In this document: in pieces, positions 40,831 to 52,093 of the stretch
Layout of the letters: every line of letters starts with the position of its first letter
Position numbering within the stretch: position 1 is the first letter of the stretch
Origin: Georgenia_B sunbinii
Lineage (GTDB): Bacteria > Actinomycetota > Actinomycetes > Actinomycetales > Actinomycetaceae
Length of the DNA: 64,000 nucleotides
NCBI RefSeq assembly: GCF_036421855.1
Contig: NZ_JAZGOK010000001.1
Strand: one strand, 5' to 3'
Notes under the pieces: generated by a model
Seen by the model: only the letters and a program-made list of their open reading frames with translations
The model's database searches: none
What the model was told of the DNA's origin: nothing
Program-made: the position numbers and the translations under genes

Positions 40831-42648
40831 TCACCACCATCCCGCGAGCCCGCGCAGCTCGTCGGTCAGCCGGTCCGCGAGGCTCGTCCCCGAGTCGACC
40901 CGTGCCCGTTCCCGCAGCGCCATCGCCGGGGAGCCGGTGATGAGACCGTCGACGCCCGCCCGGGTGTGCTGGCGGACCGCGGCGGCGTCGGAGACCGTCC
41001 ACAGGAACAGCTCCACGCCCGCCTCGCGCGCCTCACGCAGCATCCTCGGCGCGAACGACGATTGCTCCAGGGCGACGAAGTCGGCGTCGCCCGGGTCCAG
41101 CCGGCCGCGGTAGAAGGCGACCACCCAGCCCACGGTGAGGTCCGGGAAACGGTCCACGGCGTCCTCGACCACCGCCCGGTCGAAGGACTGCAGCCGGGAG
41201 CCGGCGAGGAGGTCGTGGCGGCGCAGCACCTCGGCAACATCCCCGAGGTAGTCCCCGTGCTCCCGGCCGTGGGTCTTGAGCTCGACCAGCAGCGCGACGT
41301 CGAGCTCGGCGGCCAGCGCCGCGAACTCCTCGAAGGACGGGATCCGCGACCGGTGCCCGCCCTGGCTGACCACCGTGGCGGTGAGCTCGGCGGTGGTCAT
41401 GTCGGGCACCGCGCGGTCGACCCCGGCGATCCGCCGCAGGTTGGTGTCGTGCACGACGACGATCCCGCCGTCGCCGCTCTGCTGGACGTCGAGCTCGACC
41501 TGGTCGACCCCGAGCTCGGCGGCGGCCGCCAGCGACTCGAGGGTGTTCTCCACGGCGGCGTCGGTGACCCCGCGGTGCGCGACCACCGCCGTCGTCCCGG
41601 TGCGTTCGGCGCCACGGACGACGGCGAGGCTCGTCGTCGTCGTCACTGCCATGACCCCGAGCACCACGACGGCGACGACGACGCGTGACCACGCCGACGC
41701 GGCCGGTCGCGGCGCCACCGGTCGGGCGGCCGGGCCGGCGTGCGGCGCCGCGAGGGTGAGCAGGCTGAGGGTGACGACGGCGATGACGGTGGCGGCGACG
41801 AGCAGCACGAGCAGCTGGACACCGGTGACCGCTGCCGTCGCCACCACCGGCGCGGCGGCCGGCCACAGCGACTCGCCGAGCCGGACCACCGCGAGCGCGA
41901 CGACGGTCGCGCCGCCGAGCACCGCTGCCGACGCCAGCCACGCCCCGCCGACGATGACGAGGATCCGCCAGCTCTGGCGGCGGGTGAGGCGCCAGCTGCG
42001 CGCGAGCGCCCCGGCGACGCCGACGGAGCCGGTGAGCAGCACGGCTGGGGTGAGCGCGAGCCGGACGTTGACGTAGAGCACGGTCACCAGCCCGGTCATC
42101 CAGGCCGCCGTGCCGAGCGGGGTCTTGCGCAGCTCGGACGCGATGAACGGCGGCAGCTCGACGCCGCGGGTGAGGAACGCGGCGACCTCGAGGTTCCCCA
42201 GCGGGACGAGGACGAACGCGTAGCCGGCGAACAGCAGGAGCTGCAGGCCGAGCAGCCGGCGGACGACCCCCGCCAGCTCCCGTAGCGCCCGCCGCAGGTC
42301 CGGGGCGCTGCCCGTGCGGGCGTCGCGGGCGAGGAGGACGACCACGCCCTGCCCGACCAGCAGGCCGGCGCTCGCCACCGCGGCGAGCAGCAGTAGGAGG
42401 AGCACCGCCACCGGGTCACGGAGCAGCTGGCCCAGGCTCGCCTCGGTCAGCGCCCGCACGCCCGCAGCCGCCAGCGCGGCCCGCAGCAGCAGCACGACGG
42501 CCGGGGAGAGCACAGCCGCGGTGGCGACCTGCACGAGGAGTACCGCGCCGAGGAAGGTGCGGTGATAGCCGGTGACGGTGCGCCAGGCCCGGGCGACGAT
42601 CCGGTGCGGTGCGGGCGTCCTCGGTGGTGCGACGGCCGGCGGGGTCAC
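40831..42648 (-). CDS. Membrane-anchored glycerophosphodiester phosphodiesterase
   Basis: A 605-residue protein. The N-terminal about 345 residues form a multi-helix membrane domain (at least seven hydrophobic segments) like the GDPD membrane domain. The extracytoplasmic GDPD catalytic domain follows from about residue 355: AHRGVTDAAVENTL with the catalytic His and Glu, ELDVQQSGDGGIVVVHD with the second His, and VELKTHG. It hydrolyses glycerophosphodiesters, possibly teichoic-acid or lipid headgroups. The start is a GTG with only a weak ribosome site. It lies 13 bp after the cysteine desulfurase gene. Confidence 0.9.
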   Translation of the reverse strand: MTPPAVAPPRTPAPHRIVARAWRTVTGYHRTFLGAVLLVQVATAAVLSPAVVLLLRAALAAAGVRALTEASLGQLLRDPVAVLLLLLLAAVASAGLLVGQGVVVLLARDARTGSAPDLRRALRELAGVVRRLLGLQLLLFAGYAFVLVPLGNLEVAAFLTRGVELPPFIASELRKTPLGTAAWMTGLVTVLYVNVRLALTPAVLLTGSVGVAGALARSWRLTRRQSWRILVIVGGAWLASAAVLGGATVVALAVVRLGESLWPAAAPVVATAAVTGVQLLVLLVAATVIAVVTLSLLTLAAPHAGPAARPVAPRPAASAWSRVVVAVVVLGVMAVTTTTSLAVVRGAERTGTTAVVAHRGVTDAAVENTLESLAAAAELGVDQVELDVQQSGDGGIVVVHDTNLRRIAGVDRAVPDMTTAELTATVVSQGGHRSRIPSFEEFAALAAELDVALLVELKTHGREHGDYLGDVAEVLRRHDLLAGSRLQSFDRAVVEDAVDRFPDLTVGWVVAFYRGRLDPGDADFVALEQSSFAPRMLREAREAGVELFLWTVSDAAAVRQHTRAGVDGLITGSPAMALRERARVDSGTSLADRLTDELRGLAGWW

Positions 42649-42661
42649 CGCCAGGCCACTC

Positions 42662-43828
42662 TCATCGTGGCACGCGGCGGGTGGCCGCGGCGGCGCGCGA
42701 CCGGGAGACCGCCTCGGGCAGGGCGGCGAGCACGGCGTCGACGTCGGCGTCGGTCGAGGTGCGACCGAGGGAGAGGCGCAGCGCCGAGCCCGCGGCGCGC
42801 TCGGGGTAGCCCATCGCGACGAGCACGAAGGAGCCCTGCTCGACGCCGGCCTGGCAGGCGGAGCCCGCCGAGGCGTTGATGCCGGCGACGTCGAGCGCGA
42901 ACAGCAGGGACTCGGACTCGGCGTCGTCGATGGTCAGGTGCGCGACCTGCGGCAACCGGTCGGTGGCGGCACCGGTGAGGTGAAGTCCGGGCACGGCGGC
43001 CAGCGCCCCGGCGACCAGCCGGTCCCGCAGCGCGGCGACCCGTCGCGCCTCGGCGGCTCGCTCGGCCACCGCCAGGCTCACCGCGCGGGCCAGTGCCCGA
43101 GCCCCGGCGACGTCGAGCGTCCCGGACCGCACCCCGCGCTCCTGGCCACCGCCGTGGTGGACCGGCGCCAGCGCGAGGTCTCGACGCGCGAGCAGCGCAC
43201 CGGCTCCCACCGGCCCGCCGAGCTTGTGGCCGGTGACGCTCATCGCCGCGAGCCCGCTGGCGGCGAAGTCGACCGGCAGGTAGGCCACCGCCTGGACCGC
43301 GTCGGAGTGCACCGGGGCGCCGGCCGCGAGCGCCACGACACCCTCGACCGGCTGAACGACACCGGTCTCGTTGTTCGCCCACATCACCGACACCAGCGCG
43401 AGGTCGCGCCCGTCACCGACGAGCTCGGCTGCGGCGGCGAGGTCGACGGCGCCGCTTGCGGTCACCGGCAGCAGCCCGACGTCGGCGTGGCCGCGCTCCG
43501 CCAGCCAGGTCGCGGCGTCGAGCACGGCGTGGTGCTCGACCGCGGACACCAGCAGCCGGGGCCGCGCAGCGGGGTGCGCGTAGACGGCGCCCTTGACGGC
43601 GAGGTTGTCGGCCTCGGTGCCACCGGCGGTGAACAGCACCTCGGCGGGCTGTGCTCCGAGGGCGGCGGCGAGCTCCTCGCGGGCCTCCTCCAGCCGCCGC
43701 CGGGCGTCGCGGCCGGCCGCGTGCGTGGACGAGGGGTTGCCGCCGCGGGCCAGCTCGTCACCGTGCACCGCGGCGGCCTCCGGGCGCACCGATGTCGTCG
43801 CCGCGTGGTCGAGGTAGTGGCCGTTCAC
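42662..43828 (-). CDS. Cysteine desulfurase (NifS/IscS-like)
   Basis: A 388-residue PLP enzyme that makes persulfide from cysteine for Fe-S cluster, thiolation or cofactor synthesis. YLDHAATT at 5-12 is the family N-terminus, His99-100 lies in VEHHA, the PLP lysine Lys202 in TGHKLGGP, and catalytic Cys325 in SAGSACQAG. The GTG at 43828 is preferred; the open frame extends 34 residues further without family similarity. The loop around Cys325 is short, suggesting class I NifS/IscS-type. It is a possible sulfur source for MnmA (inference). Confidence 0.9.
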   Translation of the reverse strand: MNGHYLDHAATTSVRPEAAAVHGDELARGGNPSSTHAAGRDARRRLEEAREELAAALGAQPAEVLFTAGGTEADNLAVKGAVYAHPAARPRLLVSAVEHHAVLDAATWLAERGHADVGLLPVTASGAVDLAAAAELVGDGRDLALVSVMWANNETGVVQPVEGVVALAAGAPVHSDAVQAVAYLPVDFAASGLAAMSVTGHKLGGPVGAGALLARRDLALAPVHHGGGQERGVRSGTLDVAGARALARAVSLAVAERAAEARRVAALRDRLVAGALAAVPGLHLTGAATDRLPQVAHLTIDDAESESLLFALDVAGINASAGSACQAGVEQGSFVLVAMGYPERAAGSALRLSLGRTSTDADVDAVLAALPEAVSRSRAAAATRRVPR

Positions 43829-43944
43829 CCGGCCGAGTCTACGGACGCTCCCACCCAACTCCCAGGAACCACCCGTAGGCTGTCCCGGTCGATGTGCGCC
43901 GTCCGGCTCGCTCATCCGTACCCGACCCACCTGAAGGACACCCT

Positions 43945-44877
43945 GTGCGCCGATCCGTCACGTATGCCGCCACCACGCTGGCTGCCCTCCTGCTGCTCGC
44001 CGCCTGCAGCGGCGACCCCGAGCCCGGCTCGGAGGAGACGCCGTCGGCGACCGCCACCGAGGCGCCCACCGGCACCACGCCCGAGGACACCGAGCTGCTC
44101 GAGGCGGTCACCGTCGAGGGCGAGGCGGGCGCCGAGCCGACCGTCAGCTTCGAGACGCCCCTGGAGATCTCCGGTCCCGCCGCGCACGTCACGACCCCGG
44201 GCGATGGCGAGACCCTCGAGGCCGGCGACATCGCGCTGGTGAACTTCGTCGCGGTCGACGGCACCAGCGGCGAGGTCGTGGAGTCCACCTACGCCGCCGA
44301 GCGGCAGGACCCGCTCGTGCTCGGCGGCAACACCATGCCGGCCCTCGTCGAGGTGCTCACCGGCCAGCAGGTCGGCGCCCGGGTGCTCTACGCGGTGCCC
44401 GGCGAGGCCGCGACGTCGGTCATGAGCATCGAGGTGCTCGACCGTGCCCCGGCGCGGGCCGAGGGCGCCGCCGCCGACCCGGTCGACGGCCTGCCGGTGG
44501 TCACCCTCGCCGAGTCCGGCGAGCCGAGCATCGAGGCCGCCGACGGCGAGGTGCCGACCGAGCTGGTCGTCGAGCCGACCATCGTGGGCGACGGCAAGGT
44601 CGTCGAAGAGGGCGACACGGTGCAGGTCCACTACAGCGGCTGGCTGTGGGACGGCACCCCGTTCGACTCCTCGTGGGAGCGCGGCGCGCCCTTCCCGGTG
44701 CCGGTGGGTGCCGGTCAGGTGATCGAGGGCTGGGAGAACGGTCTCGAGGGCCAGACCGTCGGCAGCCAGGTGCTGCTCGTCATCCCGCCGGAGCTGGGCT
44801 ACGGCGAGGCGGACCAGGGCACCATCCCGCCGAACTCGACGCTCGTCTTCGTCGTCGACATCCTCCACGCCAGCTGA
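43945..44877 (+). CDS. FKBP-type peptidyl-prolyl isomerase lipoprotein
   Basis: A 310-residue secreted lipoprotein with lipobox LLAAC and Cys21 as the anchor. The C-terminal FKBP domain (about 215-309) is canonical: VQVHYSGWLWDGTPFDSSWERG, GQVIEGWENGLEGQ and IPPELGYG. The middle region (about 100-180), with GDIALVNFVAVDG...VVESTY and VGARVLYAVPG, looks like a second, degenerate FKBP domain lacking active-site residues. GAAGGAC precedes the GTG start. It probably helps fold exported proteins on the outer face of the membrane. Confidence 0.92.
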   Translation: MRRSVTYAATTLAALLLLAACSGDPEPGSEETPSATATEAPTGTTPEDTELLEAVTVEGEAGAEPTVSFETPLEISGPAAHVTTPGDGETLEAGDIALVNFVAVDGTSGEVVESTYAAERQDPLVLGGNTMPALVEVLTGQQVGARVLYAVPGEAATSVMSIEVLDRAPARAEGAAADPVDGLPVVTLAESGEPSIEAADGEVPTELVVEPTIVGDGKVVEEGDTVQVHYSGWLWDGTPFDSSWERGAPFPVPVGAGQVIEGWENGLEGQTVGSQVLLVIPPELGYGEADQGTIPPNSTLVFVVDILHAS

Positions 44878-44894
44878 CGCGACCCACGCTCGGC

Positions 44895-44934
44895 AGGAGC
44901 CGCACGGGCGTCGACGCCGGTGCGGCTCCTTTCG
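44895..44934. terminator. Hairpin terminator with T-run
   Basis: AGGAGCCGCAC at 44895-44905 pairs with GTGCGGCTCCT at 44920-44930, an 11-bp perfect stem, and TTTCGT follows on the plus strand. The enclosed GCGTCGACGC is itself a palindrome and lengthens the hairpin. It separates the convergent FKBP and etfA genes and can serve both. Confidence 0.85.
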
Positions 44935-45924
44935 TCAGCGGCCGAGGTGGGTGCGGAGCGCCTCGATGGCCTGCGGCAGGACGTCCTCGAGGGCGCCGAC
45001 GACGCCGAAGTCGGCGATCTCGAAGATCGGCGCCTCCGGGTCGGTGTTGATCGCGACGACCGTCTGCGCGGCCCGCATCCCGACCGTGTGGTGCACGGCG
45101 CCGGAGACCCCGGCGCCGATGTAGAGCCGCGGCGCGACCGTCACACCGGTCTGCCCGACCTGCGCCGAGTGGTCCCGCCAGCCCTCGTCCGTGACGTCCC
45201 GGGTGGCGCCCACCGCACCACCGAGCAGCTCGGCGAGCTCCTCGACCGCGGTGAAGTCGCCGTCGGTGCCCCGGCCGCCGACGACGACGGTCGTCGCCTC
45301 GGTCAGCGCCACGCCGCCGCTGCGCGGGTGCTCGACCCGCTCGACGACCCGCACCGCGCGGGCGCGGTCGGTGAAGGTCACCTCGACCGGAACCGGCTCG
45401 GCAGCGCCTGGCACCGGCGCCGGCTCGGCCGTGACGGCGGTGGGCTCCAACGCGATCACCGGCACTCCGCGGGTGACGGTGCACTCGGTGTCCCAGGTAG
45501 CCGCGAAGGCCGTCTTGCTCGCCACCAGCCCGCCGCCGTCACCGCGGGTCAACCCGCGGGCATCCACCACCGCGCCGGAGCCGAGCCGCACGGCCAGGCC
45601 GGCCGCCAGCTCCTTGCCGGCGAAGCTCGACACGACGAGCACCGCCTGCGGCCGGGCAGCGCCGACGACGGCGTGGACGGCGTCGACCGCCACCGCGGTC
45701 AGCTGCGGGGCGAGCCCGCCGAGCCGCGGCAGGTGGACGGTGGCCGCGCCGAACCGGCCCAGCTGGTCGCGGGCGGCATCGTCGGGCGCCGCCTCCCCCA
45801 GCCAGACCGCCTCGACGGGTGCCCCGCCGGCGATCTCGCGGGCGGCGGTGAGCAGCTCGGTGCTGGGAACAGTCGGTGCGCCGTCGACGTGGTCGACGAC
45901 GACGAGCACGGGTGCCTGGGTCAC
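44935..45924 (-). CDS. etfA: Electron transfer flavoprotein alpha subunit
   Basis: A 329-residue ETF alpha subunit. The N-terminal domain starts PVLVVVDHVDG; the C-terminal FAD-binding domain is intact: VVGGRGT, LGGAVGATRDVTDEGW, QVGQTGVTVAPRLYIGAGVSGAVHH and TDPEAPIFEIADFGVVG. It pairs with EtfB to carry electrons from acyl-CoA dehydrogenases toward the quinone pool. etfB lies 22 bp upstream, so both are one operon. Confidence 0.95.
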   Translation of the reverse strand: MTQAPVLVVVDHVDGAPTVPSTELLTAAREIAGGAPVEAVWLGEAAPDDAARDQLGRFGAATVHLPRLGGLAPQLTAVAVDAVHAVVGAARPQAVLVVSSFAGKELAAGLAVRLGSGAVVDARGLTRGDGGGLVASKTAFAATWDTECTVTRGVPVIALEPTAVTAEPAPVPGAAEPVPVEVTFTDRARAVRVVERVEHPRSGGVALTEATTVVVGGRGTDGDFTAVEELAELLGGAVGATRDVTDEGWRDHSAQVGQTGVTVAPRLYIGAGVSGAVHHTVGMRAAQTVVAINTDPEAPIFEIADFGVVGALEDVLPQAIEALRTHLGR

Positions 45925-45946
45925 GGTGGCCTCTCGGGTCAGGGGA

Positions 45947-46717
45947 TCAGACGAGCTTGGCGTCGACGAGGAAGGCGGCCAGCGCGGTGCCGCCGTCGCC
46001 GGAGTCGGTGACGATCTGGCCGGCCTCGCGGGCCGGGCGGGCGGAAGCGCTGACCACCGTAGTCCCGGCTGTTGGCGCGTCCACGGCGAGGTCGGCGAGC
46101 GACCACGTCACCACCTTCTTCTTCCGCGCGCCCATGATCGCCCGGAAGTTGGGGTACCGCGGCTCGTTGGCCTGGTCGGTGACCGAGACCAGCGCCGGCA
46201 GCAGCGCCTCGACGACCTCGACGGCGTCGCCGATGTCCCGGCGGGTGCGCACCAGGCTGCCCTCGACCGTCAGCTCGCTCGCCAGGGTCAGCTGCGGCAG
46301 GTCCAGCACGGTCGCCAGCGCGGTCGGCAGCATCGCGGTGAGCCCGTCCGACGAGGCCATCGCGGTGACGACGAGGTCGACCGGCCCGTCGACGGCGATC
46401 GCGTCGATCGCGGCGCCCAGCACGCGGGCGGTAGCGACGACGTCGGCGCCCGCCAGCGCGTCGTCGGTGACGTGGACCGCGCGGTCGGCGCCCATCTGCA
46501 GAGCGCGGCGGACCGCGTCGGCGGCGCCCTCCGGGCCCATGGTCAGCGCGACGACCTCGCCGCCGTGCGCCTCGACGAGGCTGACGGCGGCCTCGACGGC
46601 GTTCTCGTCGAGCTCGCCGAGCACGTCGTCCTCACCACGGACGGTGCGGCCGTCGTCGTCCAGGGCTCGGTCGGACTGGACATCGGGGACATGCTTGACG
46701 CAGACGACGATCCTCAT
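45947..46717 (-). CDS. etfB: Electron transfer flavoprotein beta subunit
   Basis: A 256-residue ETF beta subunit. It begins MRIVVCVKHVPDVQSD and contains DENAVEAAVSLVE, VVALTMGPEGAADAVRRALQMGADRAVHV and the signature region LTLASELTVEGSLVRTRRD with VEALLPALVSVTDQANEPRYPNF. AMP is expected to bind here. It is divergent from glgX, 86 bp away. No etf:quinone oxidoreductase is visible nearby. Confidence 0.95.
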   Translation of the reverse strand: MRIVVCVKHVPDVQSDRALDDDGRTVRGEDDVLGELDENAVEAAVSLVEAHGGEVVALTMGPEGAADAVRRALQMGADRAVHVTDDALAGADVVATARVLGAAIDAIAVDGPVDLVVTAMASSDGLTAMLPTALATVLDLPQLTLASELTVEGSLVRTRRDIGDAVEVVEALLPALVSVTDQANEPRYPNFRAIMGARKKKVVTWSLADLAVDAPTAGTTVVSASARPAREAGQIVTDSGDGGTALAAFLVDAKLV

Positions 46718-46803
46718 GGCCCCAGCCTGCCACCAGAGACGTGCCGACCGCGAACGCCGATGGTGGCCGGCCGACCTGCCGGCCGTGGGAGAATCTTCCA
46801 GCC

Positions 46804-49083
<2,280 letters not shown>

Positions 49084-49277
49084 GCCCGGGCAGCTCGCGC
49101 CAGCTGCTCACGACCGGCACGCGCCGGTCCCGGTCACGGACGACCCGTTCGCCCACCGGCGCGTCGACGACGACGGCGACCTGGCCGCCCTCGTCGATCG
49201 CCGGGCAGTCGCGGCCCTGCAGCGGCCGGGCTCAGTGCCCGCACCCGGTCCCGGGCCTCACCGGTGAGCCGGTCCAT
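49084..49277 (-). other. Possible degraded small gene
   Basis: From ATG 49277 a short frame reads MDRLTGEARDRVRALSP and then loses coding character. A neighbouring frame from about 49240 reads QVAVVVDAPVGERVVRDRDRRVP and then WRELPGLS, with normal actinobacterial codon use. Joined by one frameshift this would be a protein of about 60 residues. It may be a remnant gene between glgX and glgP, but this could be chance in GC-rich DNA. Confidence 0.25.
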
Positions 49278-49302
49278 GGCGCCATGATCCCCCACCGCAA
49301 GA

Positions 49303-49344
49303 GCCGACAGCTGGATTCTCCACGTGGAGAATCCAGCTGTCGGC
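49303..49344. repeat. Locus D: perfect 42-bp palindrome of two inverted 18-bp units
   Basis: The 21-bp halves are exact reverse complements, with CACGTG at the centre and no loop. Each half contains CGACAGCTGGATTCTCCA, which matches the dispersed 18-bp unit at 14 of 18 positions. A C-rich leader (GATCCCCCACCGC) precedes it. It lies between the convergent glgX and glgP stops and could also act as a bidirectional terminator. Perfect symmetry suggests recent origin or maintenance. Confidence 0.92.
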
Positions 49345-49370
49345 GAGCTGTGCCACCGAGGGCGACGTCG

Positions 49371-51959
49371 TCAGGCCTGCGCGGCAGCCACCAGCGCGAG
49401 CTCGGCCGGGCCTGCCAGCGAGCCGTGGCGCGGGACGATCCGCACCGAGTAGCCGAACGGACCGGAGTTCTCGAGCTCGATCTCGCCGCGGTAGGCGTGG
49501 CGGCCGGCCTCGAACGACTCCGCCAGCGTGAGCCGCTGGCACTCGACGTCGACCAGGCGGTCCTCGTCGTCGACCCGGCCGTGGACCAGCTGGACGTCCA
49601 CGTCCTGCGGCGCGAGGTCCCCCAGGCTCACGTAGGCGCTGACGCCGACGGCGTCACCGACCTTGACGACGTCAGCCACGTCGGTGGACTCGACGTGGTC
49701 CACCCGGACCCCGGCCCAGCCCTGCCGGACGCGGTCCTTCCACGCGGCCAGCTCGACGGCGCCGGTGTGCCCGGGGCCGTCGAGGTGGCGGTAGCTCGCC
49801 GCCACCGGTGTGTAGAGGCGCTCGACGTAGTCGCGGACCATCCGGGTGGCCTGCACCTTGGGACCGAGGGTGGCGAGCGTGTGGCGCATCATCGCCATCC
49901 AGTGCTGGGGCACGCCGGTCTCGTCGCGGTCGTAGAACCGCGGCGCGACGGTGTTCTCGAGCAGGTCGTAGAGCGCCGAGGCCTCGATCTGGTCGCGGCG
50001 GGCCTGGTCGTCGACGCCGTCGGCGGTGGGGATCGCCCAGCCGTTCTCGCCGTCGTACCACTCGTTCCACCAGCCGTCGAGGATCGAGAGGTTGAGCGCA
50101 CCGTTGAGGGCGCACTTCATCCCCGAGGTGCCCGAGGCCTCCAGCGGACGCAGCGGGTTGTTCAGCCAGACGTCGCAGCCCGGCATGAGCGTCATCGCCA
50201 TCTCGATGTCGTAGTTCGGCAGGAAGACGATGCGGTCACGCACCCCCTCCTCGTCGGCGAAGGTCACGAGCTTCTGGATGAGCCCGACGCCGGGCTCGTC
50301 AGCGGGGTGCGACTTTCCGGCGACGACGATCTGGATCGGCCGCTCCGGGTGGGTGAGCAACGCGCGCAGCCGGTCCGGGTCGGACAGCATGAGCGTGAGC
50401 CGCTTGTAGGTGGGCACCCGGCGGGCGAAGCCGATGGTCAGCACGTTCGGGTCGAGGACGTCGTCGACCCAGCCGAGCTCGGCCGGCGAGGCGCCGCGCT
50501 GCAGCCACGACTTGCGCACCCGCTGGCGTGCCGCGGTGACGAGGTCCCCGCGCAGCCGGCCGCGCATCTGCCACAGCTCGGCGTCGGGCACCCCGCCCTC
50601 GGCACCGGGGACGAGCCAGCCGTCACCGGAGTCGATCTGCGCCGGGGTGAGGTGCTCCTCGGCCATCCGGGTGAACGCCGGCGCCGTCCAGGTCGGGCCG
50701 TGGACACCGTTGGTGATCGAGGTGATCGGCACCTCGTCGACGGCGAACCCGGGCCACAGGTGGTGGAACATGCCGCGGGAGACCTCGCCGTGCAGCTGCG
50801 AGACACCGTTGGCCAGGCGCGCGGTGCGCAGCCCCAGGGTGGCCATGTTGTAGACGGCCGGGTCGCCGCCGGCGAAGTCCTCGACGCCGAGGGCGAGGAT
50901 CTTGTCGACCGGCACCCCAGGGACCTCGGCGGAGCCGGTGAAGTGCTGGCGGACGAGGTCGATGTGGAACCGGTCGATCCCGGCGGGCACCGGGGTGTGG
51001 GTGGTGAACACCGTGCCGGCGCGCACCGCCTCCAGCGCGGCGTCGAAGGTCAGGCCCTCGCCCTCGACGAGCTCGCGGATCCGCTCGATCGCGAGGAAGC
51101 CGGCGTGGCCCTCGTTGGCGTGGTAGACCTGCGGCGTCGGGCCGCCGGTGAGCCGGGCGTGCAGCCGCAGCGCCTTGACCCCGCCCATGCCCAGCAGCAG
51201 CTCCTGCTTGAGCCGGTGGTCGGGCGAACCGCCGTACAGCCGGTCGGTGACCTTGCGAGCGGCGTCGTCGTTGTCCGGGATGTTCGAGTCGAGCAGCAGC
51301 AGCGGCACCCGGCCGACGTCGGCGCGCCAGACCTGGGCGTGCAGCAGCTGACCGCCCGGCATCGGCAGGGTGACGCGCGACGGGGTGCCGTCGGCCTCCC
51401 TCAGCAGCGTGAGCGGCAGGTTGTCGGGGTCGAGCAGCGGGTAGGTCTCGTGCTGCCAGCCCTCGCGGGTGAGGGACTGCTTGAAGTAGCCGGCGCCGTA
51501 GAGCAGGCCGACGCCGACGATCGGCACACCGAGGTCGGAGGCCGACTTCAGGTGGTCGCCGGCGAGGATGCCCAGCCCGCCGGAGTACTGCGGGAGCACA
51601 GCGGTGATGCCGAACTCGGCCGAGAAGTACCCGATCGCGTCGGGCTTGTCGGCCGCGTCATAGGTGTCCTGGTACCAGCGCGGGCTGCTGAGGTAGCGCC
51701 GGAGGTCCTCGTCGAGCTCACGGACCCGGGCGACGAGGGCCTCGTCGGCGGCCAGCTCAGCGAGCCGGTTGCGGTCGAGCGCGCCGAGGAGCGCGACGGG
51801 GTCGCCGTGCAGCGACGCCCACAGCTCGGGGTCGAGGGAGGCGAACAGCTCCCGGGTGGGCTCGTGCCAGGAGAACCTGAGGTTCTGCGCGAGGGTGTCC
51901 AGCGGGGCGAGCGACGCGGGCAGGACGGTGCGGACGGTAAATCGGCGAATGGCTTTCAC
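49371..51959 (-). CDS. glgP: Alpha-glucan (glycogen) phosphorylase
   Basis: An 862-residue GT35 phosphorylase releasing glucose-1-phosphate from alpha-1,4-glucan. YFSAEFGI and QYSGGLGILAGDHLKSASDLG near residues 105-135 are conserved; the PLP-binding lysine is Lys615 in EASGTSGMKCALNG. The mature start is GTG at 51959 (VKAIRRFTVRTVLP); the open frame extends 47 residues upstream into the divergent region without family similarity. It has the long-N-terminus form common in actinobacteria. It is divergent from glgE, 134 bp apart. Confidence 0.94.
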   Translation of the reverse strand: MKAIRRFTVRTVLPASLAPLDTLAQNLRFSWHEPTRELFASLDPELWASLHGDPVALLGALDRNRLAELAADEALVARVRELDEDLRRYLSSPRWYQDTYDAADKPDAIGYFSAEFGITAVLPQYSGGLGILAGDHLKSASDLGVPIVGVGLLYGAGYFKQSLTREGWQHETYPLLDPDNLPLTLLREADGTPSRVTLPMPGGQLLHAQVWRADVGRVPLLLLDSNIPDNDDAARKVTDRLYGGSPDHRLKQELLLGMGGVKALRLHARLTGGPTPQVYHANEGHAGFLAIERIRELVEGEGLTFDAALEAVRAGTVFTTHTPVPAGIDRFHIDLVRQHFTGSAEVPGVPVDKILALGVEDFAGGDPAVYNMATLGLRTARLANGVSQLHGEVSRGMFHHLWPGFAVDEVPITSITNGVHGPTWTAPAFTRMAEEHLTPAQIDSGDGWLVPGAEGGVPDAELWQMRGRLRGDLVTAARQRVRKSWLQRGASPAELGWVDDVLDPNVLTIGFARRVPTYKRLTLMLSDPDRLRALLTHPERPIQIVVAGKSHPADEPGVGLIQKLVTFADEEGVRDRIVFLPNYDIEMAMTLMPGCDVWLNNPLRPLEASGTSGMKCALNGALNLSILDGWWNEWYDGENGWAIPTADGVDDQARRDQIEASALYDLLENTVAPRFYDRDETGVPQHWMAMMRHTLATLGPKVQATRMVRDYVERLYTPVAASYRHLDGPGHTGAVELAAWKDRVRQGWAGVRVDHVESTDVADVVKVGDAVGVSAYVSLGDLAPQDVDVQLVHGRVDDEDRLVDVECQRLTLAESFEAGRHAYRGEIELENSGPFGYSVRIVPRHGSLAGPAELALVAAAQA

Positions 51960-52093
51960 GAGTCCGAGTCTAGGGCCGGCTCGCAACATTTTCAGCAAGT
52001 TCCGGCGCTGTTGCAGGTCGGGCCCGGCCACCCCCGTCCGTCGCAGGGTCGAAGCGGTCGCCCGATCGCGCGCACGTGGATAGGTTCGTGTCT

